The position numbers and the translations under genes are program-made. Source: Marisa cornuarietis (Eukaryota; Mollusca; Gastropoda; Architaenioglossa; Ampullariidae). From it: a stretch of DNA of 64,000 nt. Shown one piece after another: positions 13,873-25,998 of the stretch. The notes beneath the pieces were generated by a model. The model searched no databases. It was not told the origin of the DNA and saw only the letters and a list, made by a program, of their open reading frames with translations. The stretch's first letter is position 1. Every line of letters begins with the position of its first letter. The DNA lies in assembly GCA_004794655.1 (NCBI GenBank), contig SMMW01000576.1:5559001-5623000 (forward strand), written 5' to 3'.

Positions 13873-13905
13873 CGTTTGTGTGTGTCCGTGTGTGTATGCG
13901 CGCGC
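13841..13905. repeat. (TG)n-(CG)n microsatellite, Z-DNA prone
   Basis: A TG run passes directly into GCGCGCGCGCG, then TG again, then GCGCGCGC near 13897-13905. Alternating purine-pyrimidine throughout. Confidence 0.9.
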
Positions 13906-15332
13906 TTAAAGTCAACGGTGTGTGTGTGTTGAAGGATACGTAGTCCGGTGTCAAGGCTAGTTTGTGTATATGTTAATGCAAGCATGCGTGAGTCTGTGTC
14001 TTTTCTTGTGATGTTTGACCGATGTTGACAAACCTCAAAAGCCGAATCGTCCTTGTATCACCAAGCACTTAAAAAAATTAAGGCAGATGAAAGATGTTTA
14101 CGAATCTCGTTAACGCCTACACGTGTTCTCTAAATGACTCTGTAGCTACACGTGCAATCCTATTACTTAGGAGAGATAATACTGTACAGCTCCTCTAGTC
14201 AAGCCTGCTTAGTAAATAAAGCCAAGGCTAAATAAACATGAAGTTTAAAGTAAACTAGATTTGTACTGTGCTAGCCAAATCAAACATCGAAATAGAAGGT
14301 TTGGAACAAAACAGACAGGGTTCCAATAAGATATAAAGGTTGGAGAGAGAAGGAAGAGAGGGGAGGGGATGGAAAAAAAAGCAGATGTTTGTGTATTCCG
14401 CGCTTCTTTGGACAGAATGAGTCACAAAACAAACTGTTTATGCTTTCGCCATTTTGTCCAAGTGACTGCACTTGTCAAGCCTCGTGCTGTTTCCAGGAGT
14501 GATACTCGTGTAGAAGACATAAACATTTCAGCTAAAGAAATAGTCCAAAATCTAATAATAGAACGGGACATAATTATGCTTCAGTGCAACAGTATTTTCT
14601 TAAAATGTCTGCCACCGTCAAGGACAAGAACTGTCCAACTGATTTAATCCGACATTTTTTCGCAAGTAATAAAATTAATTGTACTTGTCTGTTAATTAAG
14701 ATTAAGGTTAATTAAGATTTGTGTCGAGGTTTGGTAAACATGTAAGGTAGAGTAACCAACAGTCAGGCACTATGTATTTTTATCAAACCTGTGACATGAT
14801 AATAACAGCTTTTGAGACCGAGTTTATTTTTAAACAGCTGACATCAACATGAGCTGATGCTGGGCCACATTTTAATGTTATATTTAACTACGATAAAGCA
14901 GTTTTAAACAGGATAAAAATGCAAGTTCAAAGCCTAGAGTGTGGATTTCTTACGTGTACTAAAGAGCCACACTTTGAAAAATGGAAATGGTGGATGCGCA
15001 CAACAAAAAAAGTCTTCGACATTTAGTCTTGGACAAAGCTGTGCGTTCTAAGGTCTGATCATGTCAGTACGGGACCTGACCACACACAGGCCGACACCAG
15101 ATAAGCAATAATTAGTGTCTGGTGATGTGGAGTACAAGAAGGGAAAATGTCTGCTGGATCATTTCATGCATCCTGATTTTATTGCTGTACAAACATGATA
15201 AGGTGTACATGTTGTTCTGTCGTGACCGAGCCATCTTGATGCCGCGCATGGCTGAACTTCAAAATAATATGAACTTGGACAGATTTGAGTAGCTATTATT
15301 TGTAGATAACAAGGATATTGAGGTAGGAGACA

Positions 15333-15333
<1 letters not shown>

Positions 15334-15413
<80 letters not shown>
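15334..15413. repeat. (TG)40 microsatellite
   Basis: A pure 80-bp TG array with no interruption. The overlapping Cys-Val and Thr-His ORFs on both strands are artefacts of it. Confidence 0.98.
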
Positions 15414-15417
<4 letters not shown>

Positions 15418-17929
15418 ATGTCCATTTGGCACCATAAGGCTATGCTGTTTATTGCAAAGTTTCTTATCTGCGCAACCACGAGGCACTATTTTGCAACGCA
15501 TCTGTTCGATTACATACAAAGATTTTCCACTTGTTCAAGAAAATGCTGATAAGAATAAGAAAAACTCCATGTTGTGTTTTGTACATTTTCTAGCGATTAC
15601 TTTTTACCAAAAGTTTTGAAATTAGCAATTACCCTTGTTACATTTTTATGAAATCGATTGGCGCTAACGACAGGTTTTCCACTTGCAGCTGCAGATAGTA
15701 GTTTAAAGTATTTATCTTTCTTCAAGCGCATGTATACAAAAATCTAGTGCACGGATAATGTACCCGAGCGGAGGACGAGCAGAAGAGAGGAAGTGACGCT
15801 AGCAACGACTGTCAGCGCCGTCTACACGCGACGCAGATATACTTGGTTTTTTTATTTTTTGTTTGTTTTCTAGTTAATGAACGAGCACTTACAAGAAATG
15901 CTAGGTTCGCGACGAGTAAACCATTCAGTCTGTGAACCTACTGTGGAGATGCAATTCCAAGAAGAGGACATCAGGTACAACTTTGACTCTCACATCAGGT
16001 GGATACGAAATACTGAGAAAAAAATCCTATTTATAGATGCGCCCATGTAGATGACTGCAAGTAGATGTGAACTATCTGCCCTTTAATGTTTGTAAGAATA
16101 GCTTTTTGTAATTTTTAAAAGAATGAGGGTGTGTTGACAGCAGCGGGTTGGGGAGAAGGGGGAGGGGAAGACAGAAAGAAGAGTGAATCCGGAGTAGATA
16201 TTTTTAGACGGAAGAAATTCCATCGTTTAAGATCCACACACAGTTTTCCTGTAGAAGCAATACCACGATTTATAAGTTGGAGATGAGGACGAGGTGGATA
16301 AGTGTGGAGGTCAGAAGGTTATCTAGATGCAAATGCACACTCCTGTGCGAGCTCGTTCTGAGCTGACGACAACGGGCAATAAAGACCTCACTGCAGCACG
16401 CCGATAAGGACGAATAATAATTTGGGAGATGAGTGAGAACTGAAGTTATTTTGTTGCATTTGATCATGTTATCGTGGATGTAATCAGCGCTCCGTTTTGG
16501 TAAGCATAACGTTTGAGGAGAGACGATGGCTGCAATCAAAGAATAAACCAGGTTTTGGTTGCTGGAAAGTGGAGATCGCCCATGAAGATGTGTTATTCCG
16601 AAAACAAAATATGTCATAAGCCGTGATAGGGGCGTTGACGTCTCAATCAAAAACAAAACAAAATTAGATGTTTGCTAAATTTACATTTTAAACAAGCTTG
16701 ATTCCCCAGATGAGTCTGCATTATCTTTTGACTATAAATTATACGGTTTTTTCTTAAAAAAAAGATCAGTTGTTAAAAATGAAAATTCTTTCTTTGTTTC
16801 TTTTTTCTTTCGTTCTTTCTTTCTTACTTTCTTACTTACTTACTTTGTTTCAATTATGCGAAATTTCAACTATTTGAACGTAGAAAGTGGTGATTGGTTT
16901 TACTCGTACTTTTACGTGTATGGACGGAAGAAACTGTTCCCAAAATGGTTTAAATTCGTGAATTGCACTAGTGGACCCCTTTCATAATATTCTTCAATTT
17001 AACTTTCACATTGCAATGTGCTTGGCTTGACTGCTCAGTGCGTCTGATAAAAGAAGCTGGAGTCAGCCAGATGAAGGGAAAGAATAATGTAGGTCGGACC
17101 TCATGTGAACTGTCACAATGTAGTGAACAGGTTAGGCAGGTAATAAATACAGTAATACACCTTTTTCATGACTAACTGCCTCAACTGACTGTTTTTGCTC
17201 AAATTGTTTACTGAAGATTATTTCTCATGTTAGGACCGACTTATAAGTCTTCGACTGATGCTGTTCTTGGAGACCTCCTCAAGAGTCTGCTCATCGTAAC
17301 TTCACACATCAGCACTTTCTGAGCTAGCGACCAAGGGAGGAAAAAATAATATTATTAACCCGCATCAACAACCCCATCTCTGTCACCTTCTCGATCTTGA
17401 CTCATGTCACCACTTTCCCACCATGATTCGCACACTTGTGTCTATCTTCATCAAAAGACCTTTTGTTCAGAGTCAGCTAAGAAAAATACGCCGACCTAAA
17501 CACGGCAAATCTGTCGGTGGACATCCTTCTAGCGGGATCACGAGTTTATTTTCGTTTCTCACACCCCTACTCACCCTTTTCTCTTCCCTCTCCCAGCAGA
17601 GTTCTTTTAAGCTGCCCGGAGCAGGAGATTCAGTCTCGGATAACATGGTGGCAACCATTTAAAAACATAACCAGCCGACAGGCCCCTTGAACTCTCTCCT
17701 GCTGCGAGTTTGCCCTTTCAGACCCCTGTAAGTGAGATCAAAATGACTGTCTTTTAGGAAGCAGACTTCTTGCCTTTCCAGCTGATGTAGGCTCAGACAT
17801 TTTGTCTGTGAGATGAAAGAAGCTTAGTGTGAGTGGCAGGACGGAGGAGCCATATGACGGGCACGTGTACTGAGGCTGGGTACGGGTGAACTGTCACACC
17901 CGGGTAGGAACATAACATCCCGGCTCATC

Positions 17930-18430
17930 TAACATCACAGACACACATCTAGCATGTATACTGACATACAACTGATATAAATATTTAGACACACGTATGA
18001 GATTCTTATTTAGACACAAATCTGACATTCATTTAGACATTCATATTTAGACACACATCAGGGGCCAGTTGCACAACACATTTCTAATTTTAAACACTTT
18101 TAGGCCTTAATTCTACTTAGATAATAAGTTTAAAGTTCACACCACAATTTTATAATTTTTAAAACTAAAACTACTTAAAGTAAGACAAAGTTGTTTAATT
18201 CTGACTTTCAGTCCTGTCAGTACAATTTTTTTGTATGTTCTTGTGCAATGCATCAAAATGACTAATAAGAGATTTTGCTTCTTAGAACAGTTTTAAGGTT
18301 TAGAAACGTGTTGTGCAACTGGCCCCTGACTTTCAGATTTAGATACATCTAACATACATATTTAGACACACGTGTGACACTCATAGACATACATCTAACA
18401 TACACATCACGTAAATAATTAGATATTAAC
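17930..18430. repeat. Degenerate minisatellite with an ATTTAGACACACATCTGACAT-like unit
   Basis: Repeated variants of TATTTAGACACACAT followed by CTGACAT or CTAACATACAT occur from about 17930 to 18057 and resume at about 18330-18415. The array is interrupted by the inverted-repeat element at 18058-18329. Units vary in length, so the boundaries are approximate. Confidence 0.65.
18058..18329. mobile_element. 272-bp non-autonomous DNA transposon (MITE) with terminal inverted repeats
   Basis: The left end 18058-18079 and right end 18308-18329 are perfect 22-bp inverted repeats (TCAGGGGCCAGTTGCAC..., outer end first). Similarity continues inward through TTTCTAA after one mismatch, giving about 30 bp. 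The interior is A+T-rich with no ORF. It sits inside a minisatellite, and joining the flanks restores the array's CATCTGAC pattern only if a few terminal bases are assigned to the target. The target-site duplication is therefore unresolved, and so is the superfamily. Confidence 0.85.
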
Positions 18431-18921
18431 TGCCAGAGAATGCGATCTTCATTCTCGTCGACTGCATTATTTTCAAAACATCTTTTTGATAAGAACATGT
18501 GCACTGATTATAGTTTTCACCCTTTTCTTGTAGGGAAAGGTCAGACACTGAGCAATGGATGATCTGAAAATAAATGATGATGGTCTCACCTTCTGCTAGT
18601 AATCGGGTTAGGGCGCATACCCCACTTTTTTGGGGACATGAACAGGGTACGTGACCGCCCTCCTGGGGGGAAGAGGTTCAAGCTGGCGATCACAGCTTAC
18701 ATTTTCTGAAACCACGTTAGATAACTCCAACTATGCCTTAAAAATTGTCTTTTCATGTTTCGAGAAAAGAGGGTTGAGGGGGGGAAATAGAGGGCTGAAA
18801 ATCTGTTTAACACGCGATGCCTTTTTATCTGGTCATCGACAGTAATGGCAAGGAAACGATATTCTTGCAGAAACTTCGCACAATGCTCTCGTCAGACAAA
18901 GACACTTCAAGTGGGGGCCGG

Positions 18922-19038
18922 ATGCTGCAGCTTTTTTTCCTCTTCTTTTTGTCTGGCCTGCCCATCGCAGGCGCTAATGGATTTTATGCACCAGGAGCAA
19001 AGAGGTCCCTAGACGAGATAACCTACAATCTTCGATGA
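18922..19038 (+). CDS. Speculative short secreted-peptide ORF (38 residues)
   Basis: From the ATG at 18922 the frame encodes a hydrophobic stretch, LFFLFFLSGLPIAGA, with small residues suited to signal peptidase cleavage after AGA. It continues NGFYAPGA, a dibasic KR, and SLDEITYNLR before a TGA stop. Signal peptide plus dibasic site is the layout of a neuropeptide precursor, and the segment after KR loosely recalls the xLDEI/xFDEI starts of pedal-peptide/orcokinin peptides. However, the ORF is very short, has no amidation Gly before KR, and shows no repeated peptide copies. The same frame is open upstream from an ATG at 18817. No strong splice donor was seen that would extend it. It may well be chance. 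Confidence 0.2.
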   Translation: MLQLFFLFFLSGLPIAGANGFYAPGAKRSLDEITYNLR

Positions 19039-19963
19039 TTGGACTCTTTTTCAAAAGAAATGACAAAATGTCAAAAAATTATGTCGTACACAGATGGCCG
19101 CCGCTCGTATCTGAACCTGACCTGAATGACTGGGGTCATGAGTAACTGCTGACATCGAGAGGTATAATTAAAGGGAGAATTAGTTGTACCTTTGCTGGCT
19201 CTTGTGTTTCATCTGTGATGTAAATGCCCACTTGAAATATTTATCGGTGTATTAGTGATGTCGGGAAGACAAGAAGAATCAAGATCAGACTTTGACTAGG
19301 AAGGGTTATGGTAAATCTGAAAACACACAAACACACAGAGAGATGCACTACTTTCAGATTAGTTGCCTTTTCCCGAGAGCTATAATCTACTTCATGGCTG
19401 TGTAAAGAATGCGTTGCTACAAAAAAAAACCTTCTGCAGGAAACATCAATTATCGTCCACGCCTCTATTAAAGTCTTAGACCAAAGCATTAAAATAAGCT
19501 AATCACTGAAGCCTCTCGCGCTGTTAAGGACAAGATCTTCTTTGTGCCGGAACATGTAGGTGTCTCGGAGAAAATTTTTCTACAGGGTATGCGTTTCCAA
19601 ATTAAAACAAATTCCATCAGAAATGGACTGGCGCGTCATCAACTTGAAGACCTTTGGCCGCAGATGTCACCGCTTTACCGTTAATTGCCTGCTCGCTTAT
19701 CGAAGCCTTCGACCTCGCAGCCAGCGTCTGCTTCATCGTCTGCTTCCATTTGTCATCGAGCAGCGAGCAACCTCCAAAAGCGAGATAAGTCACGAAGGGA
19801 AAAAAAGGATGATGTGTTTTCACTTCCACGCCTTCTGAAAGGTTCTTTAAGAAGAAAGCATAGAAGGTACAGACAACAGGCTTTCCTTTACTTTCGTGAA
19901 AATGGAATGTTGTTTGGTGCGCACACACGAAATCTTTGCACATTAAACGAATTTTGGATTCTA

Positions 19964-19990
19964 CATCATCATCATCATCATCATCATCAT
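19964..19990. repeat. (CAT)9 microsatellite
   Basis: Nine perfect CAT units. They read as poly-His on the plus strand and poly-Asp on the minus strand in overlapping spurious ORFs. Confidence 0.95.
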
Positions 19991-20653
19991 GATGTAAATC
20001 CAACACTCGTTTGATGTGCAAACATTATATTTCATTTGTATCATCACATGATATCGATGCCATGATGCCTATTGCCACGCCATTCAGACGCATGTCGAGT
20101 CCAACTCCTAACTCTCCCAGCCAAAAAGAAAGAAAACAGTAAAATCTACAATAAATTTGTTGGTACGTAAATGTAAGTGCAACAGGAATTGATACCTTTA
20201 TTCCGATCTGCCTCTTGAGCTGCGTACAACAAAGACCAGCTTATTTCGGAAAAGCACGGCGCAAGATTGGTTCGCAAAAACCCACATCGGGTTGCCACTT
20301 AGGGTGCGTCGAGTGCTTAATGAGCCGATCGCAGTCTGGCACAAACTCTAATCAAGCACCACTCCGCGTGAGCTGTCAGCGCTAAGGAACATGAATGGCA
20401 GATACAAATCGGAGTGTAATGACAGACGCGGCAACAATGATGAAGAAGACCAACGATGGATTGGGAGCAGAGCTTTATAGCTCCACCCCACCCCTTGGCA
20501 CTAAATAATGACTTTATTTACGATAAGGACACAACTGCTGCCATTTTGGTTACGCGACTGGCGGATATGAAGTTGAGAGTAAGCTGATTATATTCAGAAT
20601 GTTCATTGATATAAAAAGCCAGAAATTTTAAAGAGAAACATTTCAAACGTACA

Positions 20654-21584
20654 GTCAGTCAGTCAGTCGTCCCTTGACCGGCACCTGTCGTTGGAGGGAG
20701 CACATGGATAGACGCGGCAGCTGATAGGGCCCACCACTCTTGCTTATTGTGGGCAATAGTCAGCAGGTCCTGTACAGGACGACCAGTCAAGTCTTTGCCC
20801 TTCGTAAGTCAGTTCTTTCTCTGGCCACCGCGGCGTCGGCCACCCTCCAAGGTGCCTTGAAGGATAGTCTTCCACAAGGTGTCGTGCCGGGTCACATGGC
20901 CAAAGAAAACCAGCTTACGTCGCTTGACTGTTGATAGCATAGGTTCCTGGTGTCCTACGAGTGTGGTTTTATGTTCTTTGTATGAGATCCGGAGCAGCCT
21001 CCTCAGGTACTTGTTCTCAAATACCTGGATTTTCCTTTCAGTTTCGGCCAGCAGAGTCCACGTGTTGCATCTGTAGAGCAGGATCGGTACTACCAGGGAT
21101 TTGAACAGCTTGTACTTGGTAGTGAACCTTATCTTGTGGCTATGCCATATCCTATCTAGCCTAGCCATTGCCGATGTTGCTGTTGCGATCTTGATGCAGA
21201 TATGTGGCGTGGAGCTGCCGTCATTGGAGAGGGTGGCTCCCAAGTATCTGAAGCTGCTGACCTCTTCAATTTGTACCCCGTTCATAACGATCTCTTCTTT
21301 ACCGTTGCCATTGATCATAACTTTCCTCTTTTCACTGCTGGTCTCCATTCCATATGCATTTGAGCTGTCTGTCAGTCTGTTAGTGAGGTCTTGCAGTTCT
21401 TTGTTAGTACCTGCCAAGAGATCTATGTCATCTGCAAGGCGTAGGTTCCAGATTGGTTTTCCACCAATTGAAATGGAAGTATGACGGCCGTGAAGAGCTT
21501 CGAGCATGATGGTTTCCAAGAAGATATTAAACAGCACCGGTGATAGGGGACATCCTTGACGTACCCCTACTGTGGTGCGAAAGT
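20654..21584 (-). mobile_element. 5'-truncated LINE, reverse transcriptase C-terminal half
   Basis: Read on the minus strand, the frame begins at the RT core motif VGVRQGCPLSPVLFN and continues to the catalytic LADDIDLL (Ala-Asp-Asp). The thumb and C-terminal region follow (YLGATLS, VVPILLYRCNTW, RRLLRISY, RRKLVFFGHVTRHD, ILQGTLEGGRRRG, then WWALSAAAS). The frame stays open for at least 242 codons and runs on to a short (CTGA)n tail at about 20654-20670 that marks the 3' end. The endonuclease and the N-terminal RT are missing, and similarity stops at about 21584. It resembles endonuclease-reverse transcriptase type non-LTR elements (RTE-like); the exact clade is uncertain. Insertion looks fairly recent, since I see no stop in the surviving part. 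Confidence 0.85.
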
Positions 21585-22034
21585 AAGCTTCTATTTTGGT
21601 TGTTCAGAACTACTGTACTCGTTGAGCTACTATTATACAATGCTTCAGGGACTTGGGCGAGGCCTTCTTCGATGTTGAATTTTCGCATTACATGCCAAAC
21701 GTACAATTTCACCCATAGATAGATTGATAAATCAATAGATTCCTCTTGTTTTGATCTTTTCGACAAAAATGTGTATATAAGTTTAAGTGCAGTACAAATA
21801 TTTCAAGTCAAATATTAAAAGAATTTTTATGACGTACAGAGGCTGACACCTGCACGATTACACTTGTAAGTTCTAAACATGATTTTCCTACACCTGGAAT
21901 GCATAAGATGTTTGGGGCGTGCGGGCAAATTTTTTTTGTACCGATAATTTCAATTTTTCACCATCCTGACCCTTCCCTTACCAGTATATTTCATCCGCTC
22001 ACATTGACACCTGAGCAACACAGATTTAAGATTT

Positions 22035-22280
22035 AATCGCGGCCGTCGAAGTTAAAGAAACATCTGCGCGAAAAAACTCCCGGTTTTTCCTCCCGCCTAC
22101 CCGTCAACCCCCGCGAGTCACGCGCATCGCGGGTGCCGATCGCTCCGCCATCTGGAGGGCTAGCGAACGTGAAGGGGTCCATTATACCCGCACCAGACTG
22201 TTGTCGGCAAATGTCACAACCGGTGCCGCCCACCAGTCCAAGCGGCGCCTGCGTTGCTAGGAGAGATACCGGAGGAATAA
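22035..22280. other. CpG-rich patch
   Basis: The sequence from GCGGCCGTCG at about 22038 to CAAGCGGCGCCTGCG near 22250 is rich in CpG compared with its flanks. No exon or transcription start could be assigned. Possible explanations are an unannotated first exon, a regulatory island or a foreign insert. Confidence 0.35.
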
Positions 22281-22814
22281 GCAAAACACCACGACACCTT
22301 CTGACGAGCTCAAAATCTTATTTATTCGCCAGTGTTAACGTCTACCAGACAGAAAGAAAGACATTCTTACCTCGTGGTTGTCAGCTGTACAATCTGCTGC
22401 AAACAGTCCAGTAATCCAAGAGTAAAGGTTAAAACAAGAGACGCAGAGAAACAAAAACAAAATAAGTAAATAAATCACATTTTTACTGAAAACCAACGAA
22501 AGGCGAAATGGGTTTGAAAGGTGTGAAACGTGCAAACAGTATTATGCGACTTGAGACTGTGGTGGTTGTAAGATGTAGTATGTGTAGTTGGTATGGTCGT
22601 ACTAAATTTAATTTTTCACTATTTCCTTCTTTCTCTTGCGTTTCAGGGACCCTGCCGCTCAGACTTTTTTTTCTGAAATTATGAAGAGAGCCATTTTCTC
22701 CATGTTTTCATGGTCGAGTTCATTCTTAAGCTGAGGACCTGGCATCGTCCCTGCCTGGCTAGTCGCTGGGATGACAGAATGTCGAAACACTAATACATAT
22801 CGTGCAGTATCTGT

Positions 22815-22817
<3 letters not shown>

Positions 22818-22873
<56 letters not shown>
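22818..22873. repeat. (CA)28 microsatellite
   Basis: A pure CA array of 56 bp. Confidence 0.97.
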
Positions 22874-22874
<1 letters not shown>

Positions 22875-23129
22875 CCATATTTACTGTAGAAAATGTAACG
22901 ATATGTTTTAATTAAATACTTTCTCCTCTCATTAAGCTAGAAATAGTACAAACAGCTAAATTAACTGTCAATGCAGGAATGCTGAATGAGGCGAGAGAGA
23001 ACATAATTTACTCACAAACAATCTGCCATAAAGTTTTTGTGCAGGTGTAACATAAACCGGAACAGATTTATATCGCTCCGATCGACACTGTCAGTAACAA
23101 AAATCTGAACATTATTACTACCAACAAAA

Positions 23130-23162
23130 AACAAACAAACAAACAAACAAACAAACAAACAA
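23130..23162. repeat. (AAAC)n microsatellite
   Basis: About eight perfect AAAC units. Confidence 0.95.
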
Positions 23163-23319
23163 TCTAAAAACAAAGAAACTAAGGACATCCTGAAAAACTA
23201 AGAAACAATCCTGTATTTCCTAAAAGCATCAGTGCACAGTAAAGGCACAGTGGAAGCTGCCGCAGGTCAATAACTTCATCAACCATTAATGGTTTTTTTG
23301 ACTGACGCTGTACGAAATC

Positions 23320-23323
<4 letters not shown>

Positions 23324-23357
<34 letters not shown>

Positions 23358-23370
23358 ACACACACACACA
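23324..23370. repeat. (AC)n microsatellite with one interruption
   Basis: An AC array broken once by CTGAC near 23354-23358. Confidence 0.95.
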
Positions 23371-24186
23371 TCGAAATGTACAGCTAGCAGAAAGGAGGAA
23401 GCTGTGTCTTTGCAATCGTAACCATTATATCTCTCGTGTACAGAAAGGACAAGGGGGTCTTTGATTATAGCCAGTAAGGGAATTCTGGGGATGTATGGGT
23501 TGGGGGGTAAGGGATGGCAGGCGACATTGTCTCATACGCCCCAAGACTGTGAAAAGTGGACTGTGCCCGCAGTGTAGAGATGAATCATGACGGTACGTCT
23601 TCGCATGTTGCACGTGCTGGTAAATATGAAGACCCCCGCCATCGGGTCTGCCAGAGATAACCAAGCTCGGCTCAATGTAATGTTGCATTTGTCTACCCGC
23701 CTGGATCTTCGTGGCTTCCTTGCAGCAGGCTGGCGGGTGGGGCTCCCGGTCAGTGGTGGAAGCAGCGCATACAAAGTGCGGTTGCGTGAGGACACGCTTG
23801 CTGTCCGTTTGGTGGAAGGGGAATTTGTCGTCCTTTAATCACATCAGGGCCTGTACAGGGCTTTCAGTTTAGTTTGTGTTAGCTTACCGAGACAATATAC
23901 CACCTTGGTAGCCCACGCTCCTATAACCGTTCCCTGATGAAAACGCCCTCATGATGATTCTTACCTTGATTTATAATAGCATTATTATAATAATTTATAA
24001 TAGGCAGTACGGATTTGGCGATGAAGGGACTACCAAAAGGGTGTCTAATGTCACCATGAGCCGTGTAAAATCACTCCATGCTGAAACCGCTTTATATATG
24101 AACTGGAGTTGGTAAAACTGCCTCGGATGGACGAGCACAGGCCTGAAACAATGCTAGCCGTGATGCTTGGAGGGGATAATATACGG

Positions 24187-24420
24187 GGTCTGTCCAGAAA
24201 ATAATGAAAATTATTTATTTTAATTTATTTATTTAAATAAAATTACAATTTAATACAACCACCTTTACAACATGATGCCCTAAGCACCTCTGCCATTTAT
24301 ATAGCAGTGCTTGAGATCGTCAACTATGAAGATGTTCGGAGCCTCGGTCGAAGCTCTATGGGTGTTGTTTATTGTGCCCACGTGGCAGCAATTTTATTCT
24401 CATTACTTTCCATACAGACC
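24187..24420. mobile_element. Small mariner-like inverted-repeat element (about 234 bp)
   Basis: The left end GGTCTGTCCAGAAAATAATG and the reverse complement of the right end, GGTCTGTATGGAAAGTAATG, are inverted repeats matching at about 20 of 25 positions. Ends of the GGTCTGTCC...AAGTAATG type are typical of mariner-like transposons. The interior has no transposase ORF. No intact TA duplication is visible at the edges, so this is an old non-autonomous copy or a deleted remnant. Confidence 0.6.
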
Positions 24421-25335
24421 TTGAGTGGAAAAAAAACCCATTTCATTGCAGTTCTCTTCGAAGATGGCCCTCTTTGTAATTAGCCAGGGAAGCCATCAGC
24501 CTTCACGCGCTTAATTGAGATTTAATAAGATGCATTACCTAGCATTTATTTGACTGAGCTTATCCAACAAGCTAATATGACACCAAGCTTAAGCAACGGT
24601 ACAATGGGGGATCAACTCGCTCTAATTCGATAAATGATATCTCTTATTATTGTGCGTTGAGTAAGGGCACTCGCATACAGAATGGGGAACACAATACAAG
24701 AGAGTGAGTGGAGTGAGTGGAGAGTTAGAAGGTGGAAAGGTCAGAAACATTTCCTCTTCAACACTTTTTATTTCTATTAGAATTTATTAAATTTTCTTTC
24801 TGTGTCTCAATCTCCGCTCATCTTTCAGTCTCCTCTAGCTTTCTCATTTTCTCGCTTACGCGCATCACGCACATTCTTAGTCTGCGGTCAGTTCTGGATT
24901 AGTTATCCTAAGTTAATTATGAATTGATTAACGATCGTCCTTTGTGGTTTTGCGATATGTATGCCTCTTGAGAGGCATTTTAAGGGGGCACTTGTTTTTG
25001 AAACTGTCTGCAGTCACAACTAAACAACGTCCAGAGGGAAGCTTGAACAATATATTAAATGTAATAATGGATAAAAGTAACATTGTTGCTTCTAGAAAAG
25101 GTAGATACTGTGGTGACAGAAATTGATTGATGTACGGTAGAGTGAGTTTACCTATTATGAATGCACATACATATTTTGGTATCTATGAAATGTATGAATA
25201 GATACAATTAACATGTAAAGGAAAAGTTATATATAGTGCAAAAATTATGTTTACCATAATTAAGTAATAAAGGAGATGAATTCAATAGTGCATTTCCCCT
25301 TCACTCTCTCTCATACACACCCACACACCCATCCA

Positions 25336-25387
25336 CACATACATACATACATACACAACCGCGCGTGCACACACACACACACACACA
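25336..25387. repeat. (CATA)n and (CA)n microsatellites
   Basis: A short CATA array is followed by CCGCGCGTG and then a pure CA run at about 25368-25387. Confidence 0.9.
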
Positions 25388-25998
25388 AGGGAGCTCATGG
25401 TGATTTAAAATGGTACTCTGTACTGTGTTGATGTATTTTTCGGAGCGCTCGGCTACAACCTAATTTAACAGTATGGATGAGAAGTCTGGGGATAGAAGAA
25501 AGCTGCACAATACCGTGAAGAGTATGTCTTTCTGTACTTAAGAAAATTCCTTGCTGTCGATGTTCGCACACCAAATGATCTTTTACATAATGACAAACAG
25601 ATACCCAGTCACGGTGAATTCAGCTGCGTACACTACTGGTTGAGGGTGTCTCTTTCTTTATTATATTTACAGCAAGAGAAGGTCAAGGAACACGAACTCT
25701 CATAAATGGAAAGATTTTTTATTGCTTCAGTTGAACATATACTTATCTTGCCTATACTCCTGGTCACGATGTGTTATCTCACTCATCCCTAGAAAGGCAA
25801 CTATAAGGCCTAGTTGAATAAAGGCTTCAGTAGATCAGTCAGTTTCTCTCTCTCCCTCTGTCTCCGTCAACTACTGATAATGATGATAAATGTTCTGCTG
25901 TCTTTTTGTGAACACTTAAAAAATATTTGAAACGCCACAGGCAGCGACTTTTTCTCTTTTCTCTCCTCTCTCTGTTTGTTTGCGAGAGTGTTTTAATG

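Larger units (their letters stand above)
7835..18057. other. Gene-poor stretch downstream of the GPCR
   Basis: The GPCR 3' UTR must begin here, but its end could not be fixed. No other exon is supported. It contains a 91-bp tandem duplication (8901-9080), a CpG-rich patch with a G12 run (about 10260-10515), T-rich simple sequence (12640-12930) and two TG microsatellites (13841-13905, 15334-15413). ORFs of 60-130 codons here (for example 13184-13534 plus and 16270-16656 minus) show no recognisable domain, signal or splice context. Confidence 0.5.
18330..20653. other. Stretch with no supportable gene apart from the 18.92-kb candidate
   Basis: Mixed A+T-rich sequence. Overlapping ORFs near 19560-20021 on both strands have no recognisable domain; the minus-strand one owes its poly-Asp to a (CAT)9 repeat at 19964-19990. 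Confidence 0.5.

Noticed and set aside
15159..15619. ORFs of 86-106 codons across the 15.3-kb repeat
   Set aside because: They are created by the pure (TG)40 array.
16270..16656. 128-codon minus-strand ORF
   Set aside because: No domain, signal peptide or neighbouring exon. It starts inside a region that looks like ordinary intergenic sequence.
19617..20021. 134-codon minus-strand ORF with a poly-Asp run
   Set aside because: The Asp run is a (CAT)9 microsatellite, and the rest lacks recognisable features.
23130..23370. CRISPR-like regular repeats
   Set aside because: These are contiguous AAAC and AC microsatellites with no spacers, in a eukaryotic genome.
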